A stretch of 64,000 bases of DNA, from assembly GCA_041393015.1 (NCBI GenBank), contig JAWKKV010000002.1:310001-374000 (forward strand). The letters are read 5' to 3'. This document shows positions 61,878 to 64,000 of the stretch, one piece after another. The notes beneath the pieces were generated by a model. It had not been told where the DNA came from, searched no databases, and saw only the letters and a list, made by a program, of their open reading frames with translations. Position 1 is the first letter of the stretch. Every line of letters starts with the position of its first letter. Source of the DNA: JAGQYH01 sp041393015 (GTDB lineage: Bacteria > Bacteroidota > Bacteroidia > Chitinophagales > JADIYW01). The position numbers and the translations under genes are program-made.

Positions 61878-64000
61878 ATGGAGGAAAGTAGTAATCTTAT
61901 TTACGGTGAGTTAGGTCATTTTTTAGTAATTCTAGCCTTTATAGCTGCAATGGTCAGCTTTGTTTCTTATTTATTTGGTACTTATGCGAAAGAAAAAACC
62001 GCCTGGATTTCTTTAGGTCGTGTTAGTTTTTTATTGCATGCTGTCACCGTCATTGGTATTGCAGCTTTGCTGTTAATGATGATCAAATTCCATTTCTTTG
62101 AATTTAAATACGTTTGGAAGCACAGTAGTCAGGCATTACCCATGAAATACCTTTTTGCCAGTTTCTGGGAAGGGCAAGAAGGAAGCACACTGCTTTGGAT
62201 GTTTTGGCATGTAATTCTAGGGGTTATCCTCATTTTTAGTTCCAAGCAATGGGAAGCACCAGTAATGATAAGTATGGCATTAGTACAAGCCTTGTTGGCT
62301 AGTATGCTATTGGGTATTTATGTTTTTGGATATAAGTTTGGTAGCAATCCATTTGAATTGTTGAGAGATTCTATGAATCTGCCTATCTTTAAAATGAATC
62401 CTAATTTTGTGCCGGAAGATGGCTCGGGTTTAAATCCATTGTTACAAAACTATTGGATGACCATCCATCCACCAACGCTATTTCTAGGTTATGCATTATG
62501 TACCGTTCCATTTGCTTATGCATTAGCATCGTTGATGACTCGTTCTTATACGGATTGGGTAAAACCGGTTACACCATGGGTGCTAGCGGCAAGTTTAGTT
62601 TTAGGTGTAGGTATTTTAATGGGAGGCGCATGGGCTTACGAAGCTTTAAGTTTTGGTGGCTTTTGGGCTTGGGATCCAGTTGAAAATGCCTCTTTGGTGC
62701 CTTGGTTGATGATGATTGCCGGCTTACATACGTTATTGGCTTACAAACATTCTAAGTATTCTTTGCGAGCTACATATATCATGTTTTTTACAAGCTTTTT
62801 ATTGGTACTCTATTCGTCTTACTTAACAAAAAGTGGTGTATTAGGCGATAGTAGTGTGCATAGCTTTACAGATGAAGGTATGTCGGCACAATTGAGGTTA
62901 ATGATTTTTGTATTCATTATTCCTTGTATTGGTTTTCTTATTGCTCGTTCAAAAGAGATGCCTGGAAAAAAGGAAGAAGAAGATGGTAGCTCAAGAGAAT
63001 TTTGGCTGTTTATTGGAAGTATCATATTTGTGATCTCTACCATTTATATCACTTTAATGACTTCCGTACCAGTTGTTAACAAAATTTTTGGTAGCAACTT
63101 TGCCATTGGTGCAGACATCAATAAAATCTATAATGACAAGATTATTTGGGTAGGTATCATTTTAGGATTTTTATTAGCTATTGGGCAATATTTTAACTAT
63201 AAAAAAACCAGTACAGAACGATGGCTAAAGCCGTTATTGATTCCAGTAATCCTGTCGATTGCGCTTTCTATTTGGATAATTGTTGCCTATAAGTTTTATC
63301 GTTTAGATTATTTATTATGGACAGTAACTAGTGTTTTTGCAGTGGTTGCCAATGCGTATTATATATTTTTCAAATTAAAAGGGAAATTAATCTCTTATGG
63401 CGGTTCGTTATCTCATATTGGTTTTGCCTTAATGATGATTGGTATCTTGATTTCGCAAGGTAGACAACAAGTGGTGTCGTACAATCAGTTTGCCATTGAT
63501 TATGGAGATGGATTCTCAGATCAAGAAAAGGCAGAGAATATTTTGCTTTACATCAATGAGTCTTCTACTATGAATGGCTATAGAATTACCTATATTGGCG
63601 ATTCATTAAGCAGTACATCTACTTTTTATAAGGTGAAGTATGAACCGTTAGATGGTAAAGGCAAGCCATTTGTTTTAACACCTAATGTTCAGATTGACAA
63701 GAATATGGGAAATGTGGCGAATCCTTCTACCCGTAGAACATTGACCTCAGATCTTTATACACATATTACTAGTGCTCCCATTAATGAAGCCGGTAGAGTG
63801 CCAGATTCGGTTGTTGTGGATGAATTCATTATAAAAGTAGGAGATACCACTCAACTATCTAGAAGTGCCATGATTTTGGATGCTATCAATCCAAGAGCGA
63901 ATGTTGAAGGCATAGAATTAATGGAAGGAGATTTAGCGGTTGGGGCAAAAATTCAATACCATACTTTAGATACAATCTTTCAAATTGAGCCGATTTATCT
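61878..64000 (+). CDS. ccmF: Cytochrome c haem lyase CcmF, partial (C-terminus beyond window)
   Basis: About 707 residues visible, cut by the right edge. Many membrane helices; LFASFWEGQEGSTLLWMFWH, NYWMTIHPPTLFLGYA, and the tryptophan-rich haem motif FGGFWAWDPVENASLVPWL near 260, followed by TKSGVLGDSSVHSF. The periplasmic insert in the last part begins YNQFAIDYGDGF and continues to the edge. It attaches haem to apocytochrome c with CcmE. ATG 61878 directly follows the ccmE stop. Confidence 0.95.
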   Translation, partial: MEESSNLIYGELGHFLVILAFIAAMVSFVSYLFGTYAKEKTAWISLGRVSFLLHAVTVIGIAALLLMMIKFHFFEFKYVWKHSSQALPMKYLFASFWEGQEGSTLLWMFWHVILGVILIFSSKQWEAPVMISMALVQALLASMLLGIYVFGYKFGSNPFELLRDSMNLPIFKMNPNFVPEDGSGLNPLLQNYWMTIHPPTLFLGYALCTVPFAYALASLMTRSYTDWVKPVTPWVLAASLVLGVGILMGGAWAYEALSFGGFWAWDPVENASLVPWLMMIAGLHTLLAYKHSKYSLRATYIMFFTSFLLVLYSSYLTKSGVLGDSSVHSFTDEGMSAQLRLMIFVFIIPCIGFLIARSKEMPGKKEEEDGSSREFWLFIGSIIFVISTIYITLMTSVPVVNKIFGSNFAIGADINKIYNDKIIWVGIILGFLLAIGQYFNYKKTSTERWLKPLLIPVILSIALSIWIIVAYKFYRLDYLLWTVTSVFAVVANAYYIFFKLKGKLISYGGSLSHIGFALMMIGILISQGRQQVVSYNQFAIDYGDGFSDQEKAENILLYINESSTMNGYRITYIGDSLSSTSTFYKVKYEPLDGKGKPFVLTPNVQIDKNMGNVANPSTRRTLTSDLYTHITSAPINEAGRVPDSVVVDEFIIKVGDTTQLSRSAMILDAINPRANVEGIELMEGDLAVGAKIQYHTLDTIFQIEPIY

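Noticed and set aside
1..64000. tRNA, rRNA or transposase genes
   Set aside because: I looked for TpsiC-arm-like GGTTCGAATCC patterns and for transposase motifs in the gaps and found none.

Overview
The window comes from a low-GC member of the Bacteroidota. The evidence is a C-terminal type IX secretion (T9SS) sorting domain, a giant PKD-repeat surface protein, many small lipoproteins of Bacteroidota type, Bacteroidota-specific DUF4266/DUF3570/DUF4296 genes and AT-rich intergenic DNA. Family or genus cannot be settled from sequence alone. Nearly all of the window is ordinary chromosomal housekeeping DNA. I saw no rRNA, tRNA, CRISPR array, transposase or prophage.

Layout. 1-3025: the first ~1000 residues of a PKD-repeat adhesin, cut by the left edge. 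3578-7240: a tight minus-strand operon of a glutamine synthetase-like ligase, an APH-type kinase, a HAD-IIA phosphatase and a DUF1569 protein. 7412-12032: lipoproteins, a voltage-gated-type K+ channel, YggS, and DUF4296, DUF4266 and DUF3570 proteins. 12281-15112: haem biosynthesis (hemA and a hemC-hemD fusion). 15553-17838: hemolysin-III-like, CIA30-like and DJ-1-like genes.

17.9-20.9 kb is the accessory part. Small minus-strand genes (a RelE/ParE toxin with its antitoxin, a lipoprotein, a zinc-ribbon membrane protein and a broken membrane protein) are each followed by a 190-315 bp structured repeat. The repeats begin CTAAC and end GGCGTTAG on the gene strand. The bases just inside each cassette's upstream edge are complementary to the first bases of its own downstream repeat, as expected of integron gene cassettes and their attC sites. 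I regard this as the best candidate for an undescribed system here: an integron-like cassette array with unusually long attC-like sites. No integrase gene is in the window.

21.0-30.5 kb: a frameshifted alkaline-phosphatase-superfamily gene, a rhomboid protease, a 7-bp tandem repeat of 17 copies, a double-length D-Ala-D-Ala ligase overlapping a PASTA protein, a T9SS-sorted protein, a DCC-family oxidoreductase and a FadL-like porin. 30.5-46 kb: ion transport (CaCA exchanger, CorA, MscS), NDH-2, cold-shock protein, peroxiredoxin, accD, class I aldolase, aspartate kinase, fructose-1,6-bisphosphatase and several hypotheticals, including an acyltransferase gene broken by two frameshifts. 46.4-49.8 kb: a zinc-ribbon/SDR fusion and a 565-residue protein with a glycine zipper. 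50.0-52.0 kb: an SQR-like flavoprotein, a DsrC/TusE protein and a DsrE2-like protein, a probable sulfane-sulfur relay. 52.4-59.5 kb: def, ruvX, a UbiA-family prenyltransferase, DUF1573, phoH, a DUF62 protein, aroB and aroA. 60.2-64.0 kb: a CNNM/CBS protein, then ccmE with a CxxxY haem motif and the start of ccmF, cut by the right edge.

Three genes or cassettes (20.5-20.9, 21.3 and 44.2-44.3 kb) carry single-base frameshifts. They may be decaying genes or residual assembly errors; raw reads would decide.
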